Part shown: piece by piece, positions 24,590-34,451 of the stretch
Layout of the letters: every line of letters starts with the position of its first letter
How positions within the stretch are numbered: position 1 is the first letter of the stretch
Assembly: GCF_001426375.1 (NCBI RefSeq)
Contig: NZ_LMEO01000045.1
Location: 1,236,452 to 1,300,451 of the forward strand
Reading direction: 5' to 3'
DNA: 64,000 nt
Origin: Paenibacillus sp. Root444D2
GTDB lineage: Bacteria > Bacillota > Bacilli > Paenibacillales > NBRC-103111
Notes under the pieces: generated by a model
Databases searched by the model: none
Told to the model about the DNA's origin: nothing
Seen by the model: only the letters and a program-made list of their open reading frames with translations
Translations under genes and position numbers: made by a program

Positions 24590-25939
24590 TTAGGATACGC
24601 TGATTTTCTTAAGCAGCTCTCTCTGAGCAATAATGTACTGCATCATGGACGATTGAGCCTGCCAAAGCATAGCCGTAGAAGGACTCTTCTTGTACTCTTC
24701 CATCGATTGAACCGCACTGTTGATCGATGTGGTCATTTTTTGCAAGAATGCCTTCGTATCATCGCCTACCCCCTCGCCTAGCGAGGCCGACAATGTGGTA
24801 AGCAGCTGATGGGAAGTGCGAATCGATTGCAGCGACGTTTCAGCAAGCGGGGTTGGCTTCGTTTCAGCCAAGTGAACCAGCGCTAAACCATTGATCGTAT
24901 TCACTAGTTTATCACCTTCACTAATGAAAGTTGGAACCGACTCCGGTTTCTGACCGCTCCAACGAATCCCTGTGGACGCAGGGATATCCACATTTTTCAT
25001 ATAAACCTCAATGGTTTTATCCGTTGTTTGCAGTTGTTCTCTTAATGCGAGAGCATCATCTCGGTTTTTGGCAAATCCGACGAAGACGGTTAGCTTATCT
25101 GTCGTGTCAAGCGCCGTGGCTAATCCTTTCTTCTTAAGTGTATCTTGGATTGCTTGAGCTCCCTGTATGGTACTAAATACACCATTTTGAAGGAAAGTAT
25201 ACGATTTCGCAGGAATTTGAACCGCTGTGACAGCAGAGGCAGAGGCCGGAATAGCAGGCGCTTGATCTGTCGTCGTTTTAGTTGCTCCTGTTGGCGCTTT
25301 CGATGGTGCTGCTGCTTGTACATTGGGTGAAGGAACTGTTATCGTATTCTTATTCGCTGCCGTATCTTTGGTATCACGATCGCTTGAAAACATGGAGAGA
25401 ACAAAGAAACCAAACGCAATCCCCGTCACCACCGCTCCTGCCACTGATGTTGCAATTCGAATCCAAGGTGTACCCGTTGATTTCGCGTATCTGGCACCTG
25501 TCCCCGGTTCCTTATATGGTTCCTTAGACGTCCAGGAAGACCACTCATCCCGATGTCTGTCAGAAGTAGGCTCAGCTCTCTCTGTTGACGGATTTCTAAC
25601 AGCTGGATTCTCTCGGGCTGCCTGTGACTCACGAATGATGCGTTCCACTCGCTCACCTTCCGTTTCAATCTGACTATTCCAGCTTCCAAAGTCCGTCGTG
25701 AACGTATTTAAAGCATGAGGTTCAAATAAATGTTCGACCTGCTCCCTCTCCGCTTGATGATAAGGAGTCACCTCATCCGACGTAGGACGGTCAATCGTAG
25801 AATCTATAACCTTAAATTCTTCCTGATAGAGTGGTATCACTTTCTCCTCTTTATCTGGTACTCGCGATGCTCTACGGTTGGATTCCGAGCTTTCTTGCGG
25901 ATCGAAACGGTAGGTTATTCTTGCTTTATTCTTGTTCAT
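24590..25939 (-). CDS. SpoIIB-like SPOR domain membrane protein
   Basis: 449 residues. A charged cytosolic N-terminus of about 160 residues leads to one membrane helix (about 166-187, SVAGAVVTGIAFGFFVLSMF), a Pro/Ala/Thr linker, and a SPOR domain at about 247-320 (SYTFLQNGVFSTIQGAQAI). A helical C-terminal region of about 125 residues follows. SPOR domains bind denuded glycan at septa. In B. subtilis the spoIIB gene, which encodes a SPOR protein for engulfment, occupies this position between folC/comC and maf, which supports the tentative name. Confidence 0.78.
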   Translation of the reverse strand: MNKNKARITYRFDPQESSESNRRASRVPDKEEKVIPLYQEEFKVIDSTIDRPTSDEVTPYHQAEREQVEHLFEPHALNTFTTDFGSWNSQIETEGERVERIIRESQAARENPAVRNPSTERAEPTSDRHRDEWSSWTSKEPYKEPGTGARYAKSTGTPWIRIATSVAGAVVTGIAFGFFVLSMFSSDRDTKDTAANKNTITVPSPNVQAAAPSKAPTGATKTTTDQAPAIPASASAVTAVQIPAKSYTFLQNGVFSTIQGAQAIQDTLKKKGLATALDTTDKLTVFVGFAKNRDDALALREQLQTTDKTIEVYMKNVDIPASTGIRWSGQKPESVPTFISEGDKLVNTINGLALVHLAETKPTPLAETSLQSIRTSHQLLTTLSASLGEGVGDDTKAFLQKMTTSINSAVQSMEEYKKSPSTAMLWQAQSSMMQYIIAQRELLKKISVS

Positions 25940-26052
25940 CTCTCAATCACTCCTCGTAAAATTTATTTGGAAACGGGCATAGCGCCGCGTCGTCTTGTCC
26001 AAATCTTCTGTTACTAGATTATGATTGAGAGAACCCCATTATGTTTCTTTCA

Positions 26053-26096
26053 GCAAAAAAAGACCGCCTCCAGCCATTTGGCTTGCAGCGATCTTT
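26053..26096 (-). terminator. Terminator after murC
   Basis: On the minus strand AAGATCGC ... AGCC / GGCT ... GGCGGTCTT is followed by a T run. It begins 4 nt after the murC stop. Confidence 0.87.
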
Positions 26097-26099
26097 CTT

Positions 26100-27488
26100 C
26101 TAACTAGTCAGTTCGTACTTTTTACGCAGCGATTTCGCTAAACCATCAGCTGCTTTCCAGATGTCGCCAGCCCCCATGGTTAACACCAGGTCACCAGGCT
26201 GCACATGCTGAATCAAATAAGTGAGTACCTCATCCCGAGTAGCAATATGTTGAACATTCGGGTTGCTGTTACTGCGGATCAATTCAACCAGTTTAACTGA
26301 ATCTATTCCCTCAATTCGCTGCTCGCCGGCAGGTGAATAAATATCGGTAATAATAACCTCATCAGCTTCATCGAATGAGCGGCTGAACTGTTCAAATAAA
26401 TAATAGGTTCGCGTATAACGTTGCGGTTGAAATACAGCTATGATGCGTTTCCCTGTTGCTTTGGCTGCGGAAATCGTTGCTTGAATTTCCGTAGGATGAT
26501 GCGCGTAGTCATCAATAACCAACATGTTTGCAACTTCTCCCAGCACTTGGAACCTACGCTTTGCGCCTCGAAATTCCTGAATAGCTTCTGCAATTTGCTC
26601 GAAAGAAAGCCCTGCTTCCAGACAGGTGATAAGCGTCGCTAATGCATTATATACGTTATGTTTACCTGGTACGGACAAGCTAACCTGACCGAGTGCAGCC
26701 CCTTTGAACTGTACAGTAAACGTAACCTTACGGTCGCCTAGCGTAATATCACTTGCGACATAATCAGCCTCAGTATCTATGCCATACGTAATGACTTCGC
26801 TTTGAATTTGCGGAATCATTTCACGTAAGAACGCATCATCATGACAAACAATCGCTCTCCCGCCAGGTCTAACTTGACTGAGGAATTGTTTATAAGCTTT
26901 CTTCAAATTCTCGAAATCACCATTGTAATTCTCCAAGTGATCCGCTTCGATATTGTTCACAAGTGCGAGAGTTGGGTGATATTGAAGGAAGGTTCCATCA
27001 CTCTCGTCCGCTTCTGCCACGACGAATTCGCCCTTGCCAGCTTTGGCATTACTGCCTACATTCATGATCTCGCCACCAATGATATAAGTCGGATCTATTC
27101 CGCAAATCTCCATGACTAAAGCAATCATTGACGATGTTGTTGTTTTCCCGTGGGCCCCAGCTACCGCAATGCCTTTGCGTTCATTCATGAGCCGAGCAAG
27201 CATTTGTGAGCGATGAATAATCGGAATATTCAATTCTTCCGCAGCTTGCATTTCTACATTGTCTTTGGCTAAAGCGGTTGAATACACAACCAAATCGGCC
27301 CCTGACACATTCCTAGCTTCATGTCCGATGAAAACTTGCGCACCCTTCGCTTTCAGCTTTTCTGTAAGCTCTTGCTGTGCCAGATCGGAACCAGATATCC
27401 GGTATCCCATTTCCAGCATGACTTTGGCAATGGCACTCATGCCGTATCCGCCGATGCCAATAAAATGTACGTGTTCTGCTTGACTCAC
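26100..27488 (-). CDS. murC: UDP-N-acetylmuramate-L-alanine ligase
   Basis: 462 residues from the GTG at 27488, which follows the folC stop by 7 nt; an in-frame ATG at 27545 would overlap folC by 50 nt. The N-terminal nucleotide-sugar domain starts with VHFIGIGGYGMSAIA, the ATP loop is VAGAHGKTTTSSMIALV, and the C-terminal ligase domain contains DDYAHHPTEIQATI. It adds L-Ala to UDP-MurNAc in the cytoplasm. Confidence 0.95.
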   Translation of the reverse strand: MSQAEHVHFIGIGGYGMSAIAKVMLEMGYRISGSDLAQQELTEKLKAKGAQVFIGHEARNVSGADLVVYSTALAKDNVEMQAAEELNIPIIHRSQMLARLMNERKGIAVAGAHGKTTTSSMIALVMEICGIDPTYIIGGEIMNVGSNAKAGKGEFVVAEADESDGTFLQYHPTLALVNNIEADHLENYNGDFENLKKAYKQFLSQVRPGGRAIVCHDDAFLREMIPQIQSEVITYGIDTEADYVASDITLGDRKVTFTVQFKGAALGQVSLSVPGKHNVYNALATLITCLEAGLSFEQIAEAIQEFRGAKRRFQVLGEVANMLVIDDYAHHPTEIQATISAAKATGKRIIAVFQPQRYTRTYYLFEQFSRSFDEADEVIITDIYSPAGEQRIEGIDSVKLVELIRSNSNPNVQHIATRDEVLTYLIQHVQPGDLVLTMGAGDIWKAADGLAKSLRKKYELTS

Positions 27489-27495
27489 GCCGTTC

Positions 27496-28872
27496 TCACC
27501 ATCCTTTTTCAGAATCGGTTTGATAGGTAATCCAAGAACGAACATCAGAGATTAAATACAGCGTGCCGGATACGACCGCCAGATCATCCTGCTCAGTTCT
27601 ACTTGTTAGTGTTTCTAAAGCTCGCTTCCAATCTCGCTCAACAATGATATCTACCTCACGGTTCATCTCGCGCAGCAGCTCTCTTGCAATCTCAGCGAGC
27701 ATAGAAGCGTCGCCTTTTTTATGAAAATCGGGTTCCGTAATTATAAGAGTATCCACCAATGGTAGTATATGCCTCAGGTAGCCTGGATGATTCTTCGTAG
27801 AAAGCATTCCTACCATCATATGAAGCTTACGGTAAGTATATACACTTTGGAGCGCGGCAGCCAGCGTTGCGGCCCCTTCTGGATTATGAGCGCCATCGAG
27901 TAATATACGAGGCTCGCTCGAAACCATCTCAAGTCTGCCCGGCCAACGTGTCTCCTTGAGTCCTTTGAACAGATCTTCATCATCAACGATACAGGCATAA
28001 TATTGACGAAGAACTTCAAGCGTCATTACGGCTACTGCTGCGTTCTTCAATTGGTGCTCTCCGTTTAGCGTAATCGGCACACCATGAATATGTCGAAACG
28101 GCCCGCTAAAATCAAAAGTTTGGCTATCTAGCTCGCTTCTCACATTCGTGAAATTGAATTGTCCGCCAAGTGAATAGAGTGTCGCTTTTTTCTCCTTGGC
28201 AATTTGATCGATCACACTCCAAATCTCATGCGGCTCAACAGCGGTAATGACGGGCACACCTGCTTTAATAATACCCGCTTTCTCAGCTGCAACTAATTCG
28301 AGTGTATCACCCAAGATTTCCATATGGTCATGGCCTACATTCGTAATGATGGTTACGACGGGATTCACAATATTCGTGCTATCCAGCCTTCCCCCGAGAC
28401 CTGTTTCCCATACTACGTAATCGGGATATGCCACTTTGCCAAAATGCATAATCGCAAGCGCAGTCGAAATTTCGAACATAGACGGAGGTCCGACCTCAGT
28501 TTCTGCAATTTCGTCAACGATTGGCTTCATTTCATTCACCAGTCTGAGCAGCACGTCGTCCGGAATGTCGGCTCCGTTCACTTGGATACGATTCGTATAC
28601 TTCTCCAAATAAGGAGACGTGAATGTACCCACGTCATAACCGCAAGCCTGCAAAACAGAAGATAGATAGGCACAGGTAGAGCCTTTGCCATTCGTCCCAG
28701 CCACATGAATGAACTTCAGCCTACGTTCGGGGTGACCTAGTTTCTCCATTAACATCTGCATTCGTTGAAGTCCCGGTTTCATACCGAGCTTCTCCATCCG
28801 GCTGACAATCCAAGCAATGGCTTCTTGCGCTGTCTGGAATTCAGCCGAAGGGGTGTCTTTGATTTTATCCAT
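27496..28872 (-). CDS. folC: Folylpolyglutamate / dihydrofolate synthase
   Basis: 458 residues from the ATG at 28872, which has GAGG 9 nt upstream; in-frame ATGs at 28881 and 28887 sit inside or before that box. The Mur-ligase fold shows the P-loop HVAGTNGKGSTCAYLSS and LLDGAHNPEGAATLAAAL. It adds glutamate residues to folates. It lies 70 nt downstream of valS, as in B. subtilis. Confidence 0.95.
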   Translation of the reverse strand: MDKIKDTPSAEFQTAQEAIAWIVSRMEKLGMKPGLQRMQMLMEKLGHPERRLKFIHVAGTNGKGSTCAYLSSVLQACGYDVGTFTSPYLEKYTNRIQVNGADIPDDVLLRLVNEMKPIVDEIAETEVGPPSMFEISTALAIMHFGKVAYPDYVVWETGLGGRLDSTNIVNPVVTIITNVGHDHMEILGDTLELVAAEKAGIIKAGVPVITAVEPHEIWSVIDQIAKEKKATLYSLGGQFNFTNVRSELDSQTFDFSGPFRHIHGVPITLNGEHQLKNAAVAVMTLEVLRQYYACIVDDEDLFKGLKETRWPGRLEMVSSEPRILLDGAHNPEGAATLAAALQSVYTYRKLHMMVGMLSTKNHPGYLRHILPLVDTLIITEPDFHKKGDASMLAEIARELLREMNREVDIIVERDWKRALETLTSRTEQDDLAVVSGTLYLISDVRSWITYQTDSEKGW

Positions 28873-28942
28873 CGATTTCATCCTCATTTACTATATGAAT
28901 CAGCTTGTTTTCGTAACTAGGCAATCGTTTGTTTTACTACAA

Positions 28943-31612
28943 TTATCCTTTTAACTCCGCTAAACGCGTAATCACTTTGTCTCGCTTGTCGGCATAATCA
29001 GCAAGCTTTGCTTTTTCTTCCTCAATGACCTTAGCTGGCGCCTTGGCCACAAAGCCCTCATTGCCTAGTTTTTTCTCGATACGCTCTACTTCACCGTGCA
29101 AAGATTGTAATTCTTTATCCAAGCGCGTGAGCTCTTGCGCAATGTCGATAAGACCAGCCAGCGGCAAGTAAAGCTCAGCTCCTGTAATGATAGCTGTCAT
29201 AGCTTTCTCTGGTGCTGCCATTTCTGCGTCGATTTGGAGCAGGGAAGTGTTACAGAAACGCTTCAGATATTCTTCATTGCTGCGGAGAATACTCAGCGTT
29301 TCGCTGCTAGCCGGCTTTACAAGCAGTTCAACTTTCTTACTCATCGGCACATTCACTTCGGACCGTATATTACGAACGGAACGAATAACGTCCATCAAAA
29401 GTTCCATCTCACGAACAGCATCAGGCGATTCGAAAGCCTCATTCTCTACTGGCCAAGATGCTAATGTAATCGTCTCACCCACATGCGGCAGATGCTGCCA
29501 GATCTCTTCCGAAATGAACGGCATGAATGGATGAATCAAACGTTGGGTATGGTCAAGTACATACGCAAGTACGGACTGCGTTTTACTCTTCGCAGCTGTA
29601 TCTGTCCCGTATAAGCTTAACTTACTGAACTCAATGTACCAATCACAGAGATCATCCCAGATGAAATTGTACAGCAAGCGTCCAGTTTCACCGAATTCAT
29701 AGCTATCTATTAGACGAGTCACGTCACGAACGGTTTCATTCAGACGGTGAAGAATCCAGCGGTCTGCAGTACCTAGTTGACCTGTTAGATCAATATCTGC
29801 TGCGTTTACACCTTCTAGATTCATTAAAGCAAAGCGAGAAGCATTCCAGATCTTATTAGCAAAATTCCGCGCCTGCTCCACACGTTCCCAACGGAAACGT
29901 AGATCTTGTCCCGGTGTGCTGCTGGTCGAAATCATATAGCGCATAGCGTCAGCGCCATACTTCTCGATGACTTCAAGCGGATCGACACCATTACCAAGTG
30001 ATTTTGACATTTTGCGGCCTTCAGAATCCCGTACAAGACCATGCATCAATACATCTTTAAACGGAATTTGATCCGTAAATTCAAGAGCGGTGAAAATCAT
30101 TCGAGCTACCCAGAAATAAATGATGTCATAGCCCGTAACCAATACATTCGTCGGATAGAAACGCTTCATATCCTCAGTCTCATTCGGCCAGCCTAGTGTA
30201 GAGAACGGCCACAATGCGGAACTAAACCATGTATCTAGCACATCGTTGTCTTGGTTCAAGTTCGTGCTTTGGCAATGCGAGCAAGCCGTAGCGTCCTCAC
30301 GCGTTACCGTGATTTGACCACAGTCCGCGCAATACCACGCTGGAATACGATGTCCCCACCACAACTGACGGGAAATACACCAATCACGCACGTTTTCGAT
30401 CCAGTTCAAGTAAATTTTCTCGAAACGATCCGGTACGAAGTTAACACCTTTGCCTGTTTTTTGTGCATCAATCGCTTGATCAGCAAGCGGCTGCATTTTC
30501 ACAAACCATTGCGTTGATAAATAAGGCTCGATCACGGCGCCGCTGCGCTCGCTATGACCTACTTGATGCATGTGTTCCTCAATTTTGATAAGAACACCCT
30601 GCTCTTTCAAATCAGCAACAATTTGCTTGCGGCATTCGAAACGATCCATCCCCAGGTAGGGACCCGCATTTGCGTTCATCGTGCCGGTTTCGTCCATTAC
30701 CAGAACTTGCGGCAGGTCGTGACGCTTCCCGACTTCGAAATCGTTCGGATCGTGGGCCGGTGTAATTTTGACGGCGCCGCTTCCGAACTCTTTTTCAACA
30801 TACTCATCCGCAATGATCGGTATCTCACGATTCACGATAGGAAGAAGCAGCGTTTTGCCGATGAGATGCTGATAGCGCTCATCCTTCGGATGAACAGCAA
30901 CCGCTGTATCGCCAAGCATCGTCTCAGGTCGTGTGGTGGCAACAACGATTGAACCTGTTCCGTCCGTCGTTTTGTATTCTAAATGATAAAGGGCGCCTTG
31001 CACCTCTTTATATTCTACTTCAATGTCAGATAGCGCTGTACGAGCCGCTGGATCCCAGTTAATAATATAATTCCCGCGATAAATGAGGCCTTTCTCATAA
31101 AGACTTACGAATACTTCACGAACGGCTTGTGAAAGACCCTCATCCAAGGTGAATCGCTCACGCGAATAGTCCAGCGAGAAGCCCATTTTGGCCCATTGCT
31201 CATGAATTGTGTTCGCATATAGTTCCTTCCACTCCCACACCTTCTCCAAAAACTTCTCGCGTCCAAGATCATAACGTGATTGCCCTTGCTCGCGGAGCTT
31301 TTGCTCTACCTTGGTTTGAGTGGCAATACCTGCATGGTCAGATCCAGGCAGCCAAAGTGCGTCATACCCCTGCATTCGTTTGGTACGAATTAAAATATCC
31401 TGCAGTGTAAAATCAAGCGCATGCCCGATATGCAGCATGCCTGTTACGTTCGGAGGAGGAATCACAATGGTGTAGGTTTCTGCATCAGGACGGGTGCCTG
31501 CTTTGAAAAATTCATTTTTAATCCAGTAATCATACCACTTGCTCTCAGCTTCTTTAGGATCATACGTAGTGGGCATTTGCAATTGTTCTTTGGTCTCATT
31601 AGCTTCTGTCAT
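28943..31612 (-). CDS. valS: Valyl-tRNA synthetase
   Basis: 889 residues. The class I HIGH motif is in PPPNVTGMLHIGHAL and the KMSKS motif in GRKMSKSLGNGVDP. The CP1 editing domain lies between them. A C-terminal coiled coil (LTRLDKELQSLHGEVERIEK) is the tRNA-binding tail typical of ValRS. Expression should be controlled by the T-box leader directly upstream, which carries a Val specifier. Confidence 0.98.
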   Translation of the reverse strand: MTEANETKEQLQMPTTYDPKEAESKWYDYWIKNEFFKAGTRPDAETYTIVIPPPNVTGMLHIGHALDFTLQDILIRTKRMQGYDALWLPGSDHAGIATQTKVEQKLREQGQSRYDLGREKFLEKVWEWKELYANTIHEQWAKMGFSLDYSRERFTLDEGLSQAVREVFVSLYEKGLIYRGNYIINWDPAARTALSDIEVEYKEVQGALYHLEYKTTDGTGSIVVATTRPETMLGDTAVAVHPKDERYQHLIGKTLLLPIVNREIPIIADEYVEKEFGSGAVKITPAHDPNDFEVGKRHDLPQVLVMDETGTMNANAGPYLGMDRFECRKQIVADLKEQGVLIKIEEHMHQVGHSERSGAVIEPYLSTQWFVKMQPLADQAIDAQKTGKGVNFVPDRFEKIYLNWIENVRDWCISRQLWWGHRIPAWYCADCGQITVTREDATACSHCQSTNLNQDNDVLDTWFSSALWPFSTLGWPNETEDMKRFYPTNVLVTGYDIIYFWVARMIFTALEFTDQIPFKDVLMHGLVRDSEGRKMSKSLGNGVDPLEVIEKYGADAMRYMISTSSTPGQDLRFRWERVEQARNFANKIWNASRFALMNLEGVNAADIDLTGQLGTADRWILHRLNETVRDVTRLIDSYEFGETGRLLYNFIWDDLCDWYIEFSKLSLYGTDTAAKSKTQSVLAYVLDHTQRLIHPFMPFISEEIWQHLPHVGETITLASWPVENEAFESPDAVREMELLMDVIRSVRNIRSEVNVPMSKKVELLVKPASSETLSILRSNEEYLKRFCNTSLLQIDAEMAAPEKAMTAIITGAELYLPLAGLIDIAQELTRLDKELQSLHGEVERIEKKLGNEGFVAKAPAKVIEEEKAKLADYADKRDKVITRLAELKG

Positions 31613-31693
31613 AAGATTACCTCCATTACTATTATCTCTGTTAAACAGGCTTATAAGGCCTGTAAGTCATCTCACATCGGCGTCCATTCAAAC

Positions 31694-31960
31694 AAAAAAA
31701 GCCCTCCGCCCGCAAAGGACGAAAGGCTTGCTTCCGTGGTACCACCTTCATTCCGCGCAGCTTCAAAAGAAGCGCGTGGCTCTCAAACAGATAACGGCTG
31801 CGGCCGGTGAATGCTAATGCTGCTCACCGCATAAACGGGCGCATACAATCACATTCACAACTCCAGGGCGACTTCGTTCGGTTGCTTCCTATGGAACCTT
31901 TCAGCGCTACAGTTCCACTCTCTGAAGGGCTTACCGCCTACTACTCCCTATCAACGTTTC
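31694..31960 (-). promoter_or_regulatory. T-box leader of valS, specifier GUC
   Basis: The minus strand shows the T-box hallmarks in order: GATAGGGAGTAGTA near the 5' end, GAGAGTGG with CTGAAAGGTTCC in stem I, a specifier GTC (Val) at 31872-31870 in GAAGTCGCC, the T-box sequence AAGGTGGTACCACGG (31748-31734), and a terminator with a GGGC-type stem ending in T7. Uncharged tRNA-Val should pair with the specifier and the bulge to favour antitermination. Confidence 0.92.
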
Positions 31961-31988
31961 CAATATTACTCAAAATGGTTTACATCAT

Positions 31989-32017
31989 ATGATATCGAAC
32001 ATTTGAAATAGAGTCAA
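31989..32017 (-). promoter_or_regulatory. Promoter of the valS T-box transcript
   Basis: On the minus strand TTGACT and TATCAT are 17 nt apart, roughly 30 nt before the first conserved T-box bases. Confidence 0.72.
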
Positions 32018-32083
32018 TATATCATTCCAGTATTACCGTTTATGCATAAATTATGCTTGCTTCCGAAAGATGTTACGAAAATG

Positions 32084-32124
32084 AAAAAGAGCCCCCAGCC
32101 GCTATAAGCAGCCAAAGGCTCTTG
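32084..32124 (-). terminator. Terminator after spoVID
   Basis: On the minus strand AGAGCC ... GCTGC / GC-GGC ... GGCTCT is followed by T5. It lies 17 nt past the spoVID stop and isolates valS from upstream transcription. Confidence 0.82.
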
Positions 32125-32140
32125 CCTATGTACCTGTTAT

Positions 32141-33163
32141 TTATCTAGGCAGATAAATAACCTGCCCAACTGAAATTTCTTGATCGCTCATACGGTTCAG
32201 AAGTTGAAGCTCACGCGGGTTGAGTTGATATCGTTTGGCAATCGATTCCAACGTATCTTCTTTTTGAACAATGCATAATTTTAGTTTCCTAAACTCCTGC
32301 GATCCTGTGTTGCTTTGTAGAAAGAGCCGCTTCCACTCCACAGCATCTATTCGCGTCTCTTCCGCAAGCGCAGCTTGCGCTTCTGCTTCTGCATTCCTCT
32401 TATCTGTAAGATACGAGCCTGCCTTAGAAAGAAGCGATTTAATACCGTACGGGTTGATATCCACAGCCTCATCCGCCTTTTTGCCAAAGGCGACTTTAAG
32501 TTCTTTCTTATCTTCCGTAACCACCGTGTTTTCTTGATGGGGTGCCACCTTTAATTCGGTTTGTTCAATCTCCACGACAACTACACCATCGTCAGAACCA
32601 ACCTCATCTTGAAAAGGAGCCACATTTGGAGGAACCTCAGCATAAGACGCTGCATTTACAGGTTCTCGTATGGTTGGAATTGCCGGTGGTTCCTGCAAAG
32701 GCTGTGGCTGATAGGGCATAGGTGGCTCGAAACTTGGGATGTTAACCTCATGAACGAAAGTAACTTCCTCTTCTTCCCGCCAGTTCTCTAGCGGAGCCGA
32801 AACAATTTCGACGCCTTGTAGGGAAAGCACACCTGTAACGTTCAGACTTCGCGCTGATAAAAGATCAATATCAAAATTTTCAATTTCGACCTGAATATCT
32901 TCCACACGATGAATGCGATTTAAAGGTAATGTGATCTCGACTGGAATCAGATGCTCTAGTGATCTGGGTGAATCCCTTTCTTCACTGAAATAATTGCCTG
33001 TGAGCAGCAAATTTCCTTTCAGGATTGCCTGATCATCCAAAGTAATTACCTGAATATGAGGAAGCAATTCTACATCATTTAATTCTTGTATCCCCGCCAA
33101 ATCTTCTTGCAAATGAACGCGTTCATAGATATCGAACCTTAAACCTGGTTGTTGTTCAGACAC
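32141..33163 (-). CDS. spoVID: SpoVID-type spore coat encasement protein
   Basis: 340 residues from a GTG at 33163 that has GGGAGG 9 nt upstream; an ATG further up has no such spacing. The N-terminal region (RFDIYERVHLQEDLAGIQEL) matches the SpoVID family, the middle is acidic and Pro-rich, and a LysM domain closes the protein (VQKEDTLESIAKRYQLNPRE). In B. subtilis SpoVID drives coat encasement and binds SafA. The gene lies between the hem genes and valS, as there; ysxE is missing. Confidence 0.88.
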   Translation of the reverse strand: MSEQQPGLRFDIYERVHLQEDLAGIQELNDVELLPHIQVITLDDQAILKGNLLLTGNYFSEERDSPRSLEHLIPVEITLPLNRIHRVEDIQVEIENFDIDLLSARSLNVTGVLSLQGVEIVSAPLENWREEEEVTFVHEVNIPSFEPPMPYQPQPLQEPPAIPTIREPVNAASYAEVPPNVAPFQDEVGSDDGVVVVEIEQTELKVAPHQENTVVTEDKKELKVAFGKKADEAVDINPYGIKSLLSKAGSYLTDKRNAEAEAQAALAEETRIDAVEWKRLFLQSNTGSQEFRKLKLCIVQKEDTLESIAKRYQLNPRELQLLNRMSDQEISVGQVIYLPR

Positions 33164-33280
33164 CGAATTAATCCTCCCTTCCATCAAATCCAGATGCTGG
33201 ACAGCATTCGGATTGTTTGGCCATTTACTTGTTTGTCTCTAAAAGTATATGGGTGGGAAGGGCTAGGCATGACTACATTT

Positions 33281-34168
33281 TTACAGGGCTGAAACTTCTT
33301 CTAGCAAAAGCTTGAAATCTTGGGGCAGAGGAGCATGCACAATGACGTGCTTTTGAGTAACAGGATGATCGAAAGAAAGCCTCTCCCCATGCAGGGCTTG
33401 TCGATGAAATAAACGTGATGAACCCCCATATAAGGAATCCCCTACGAGCGGGTGGCCTAAATGACTGAGATGGACCCGAATTTGATGGGTTCTCCCTGTT
33501 TCTAGCGTAAGTTCCACGAAAGCTGCTTTCTTCATTTGCTCTAAGACCCGATAATGCGTTACCGCTTGATCACCGTTTGGTGAAACTCTTCGCTTGCCTG
33601 AAATATAGCGATCTTTACCGATAGGTTCATCTATTGATCCTTGCTTTGTTCGGAATACGCCCTCGGCTAGCGCTACATAGCGTCTATCAATCCGTTTATC
33701 ACGCATTGCTTCATCAAGAAGCGCATGCGCCCACTCATTTTTGGCATAAAGTACAGCTCCGGTCGTATCTTGATCTAAACGATGTATATGCCGAACTCCA
33801 CAAGCCTGGCCAGTCGACTCAAAATAGAAGGCTACCGCAGAAGCCAACGTACCGCTTTGCCCTGCTTCAGCCGGATGTACGGACATGCCAGCCGGTTTAT
33901 TAACGACAAGACAAAAATCGTCCTCATACAAAATGCCAAGATCATAAGGTTCGGGTCTGAAAGCTGCCTTCTCTTCAGGAAACGCATGAAGTCGAACTTT
34001 GTCATCCTGAATCCGAATAAGACCTTGGGAAGCTAGTCGAAGAAAGTACTTTCTAGGAACAGGCAGTATAGCTGCTAATTCTTCTATTGCACCTGGTTTA
34101 AGAGGTTTCCATAATGGATTTGGAACCGGGAGCTCCAACCATTCACCGCTGCGCTTCCACTCTGTCAT
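33281..34168 (-). CDS. RluA-family RNA pseudouridine synthase
   Basis: 295 residues. The catalytic motif HIHRLDQDTTGAVLYAKN holds the active Asp, and later motifs LETGRTHQIRVHLSHLGHPL and GDSLYGG confirm the RluA/RluC/RluD type. An S4-like N-terminal part (about 35-62) is weak. The target uridine in rRNA or tRNA cannot be assigned. The ATG overlaps the stop of a 37-codon membrane-protein gene by 4 nt. Confidence 0.93.
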   Translation of the reverse strand: MTEWKRSGEWLELPVPNPLWKPLKPGAIEELAAILPVPRKYFLRLASQGLIRIQDDKVRLHAFPEEKAAFRPEPYDLGILYEDDFCLVVNKPAGMSVHPAEAGQSGTLASAVAFYFESTGQACGVRHIHRLDQDTTGAVLYAKNEWAHALLDEAMRDKRIDRRYVALAEGVFRTKQGSIDEPIGKDRYISGKRRVSPNGDQAVTHYRVLEQMKKAAFVELTLETGRTHQIRVHLSHLGHPLVGDSLYGGSSRLFHRQALHGERLSFDHPVTQKHVIVHAPLPQDFKLLLEEVSAL

Positions 34169-34278
34169 TTAAGTGTTCCTTTACGAAAAGATAAATAGAT
34201 TACTAGCAAAATGACTAGAAAAACAAAAACAACGGCCATTAAATCTATTGGAAAATCAAAAAAGTAATACCGTTTCAT
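34165..34278 (-). CDS. Small single-pass membrane protein, 37 residues
   Basis: A short frame starts MKRYYFFDFPIDLMAVVFVF and ends with a basic tail SFRKGTLK. A hydrophobic helix fills about residues 12-29. AAGGAG lies 11 nt upstream of the ATG, and the TGA overlaps the next gene's ATG (ATGA), which is good evidence that it is translated and coupled. I do not recognise a family. It may be a membrane peptide or simply a leader whose translation controls the downstream synthase. Confidence 0.72.
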   Translation of the reverse strand: MKRYYFFDFPIDLMAVVFVFLVILLVIYLSFRKGTLK

Positions 34279-34451
34279 AGAATTCAAGACTCCTTAAGAA
34301 AATAGGGATTATGTACACTTTATTTTAACAATTACCATTAACAATTGCATGCAAAAATATGATAATATAAATCTTGTATTGTTTTTTTTCGACATTTCTT
34401 ATCAAAATATCTAATACCAAAATAGAATAATAGAGCAGGAGAGGAACAACC

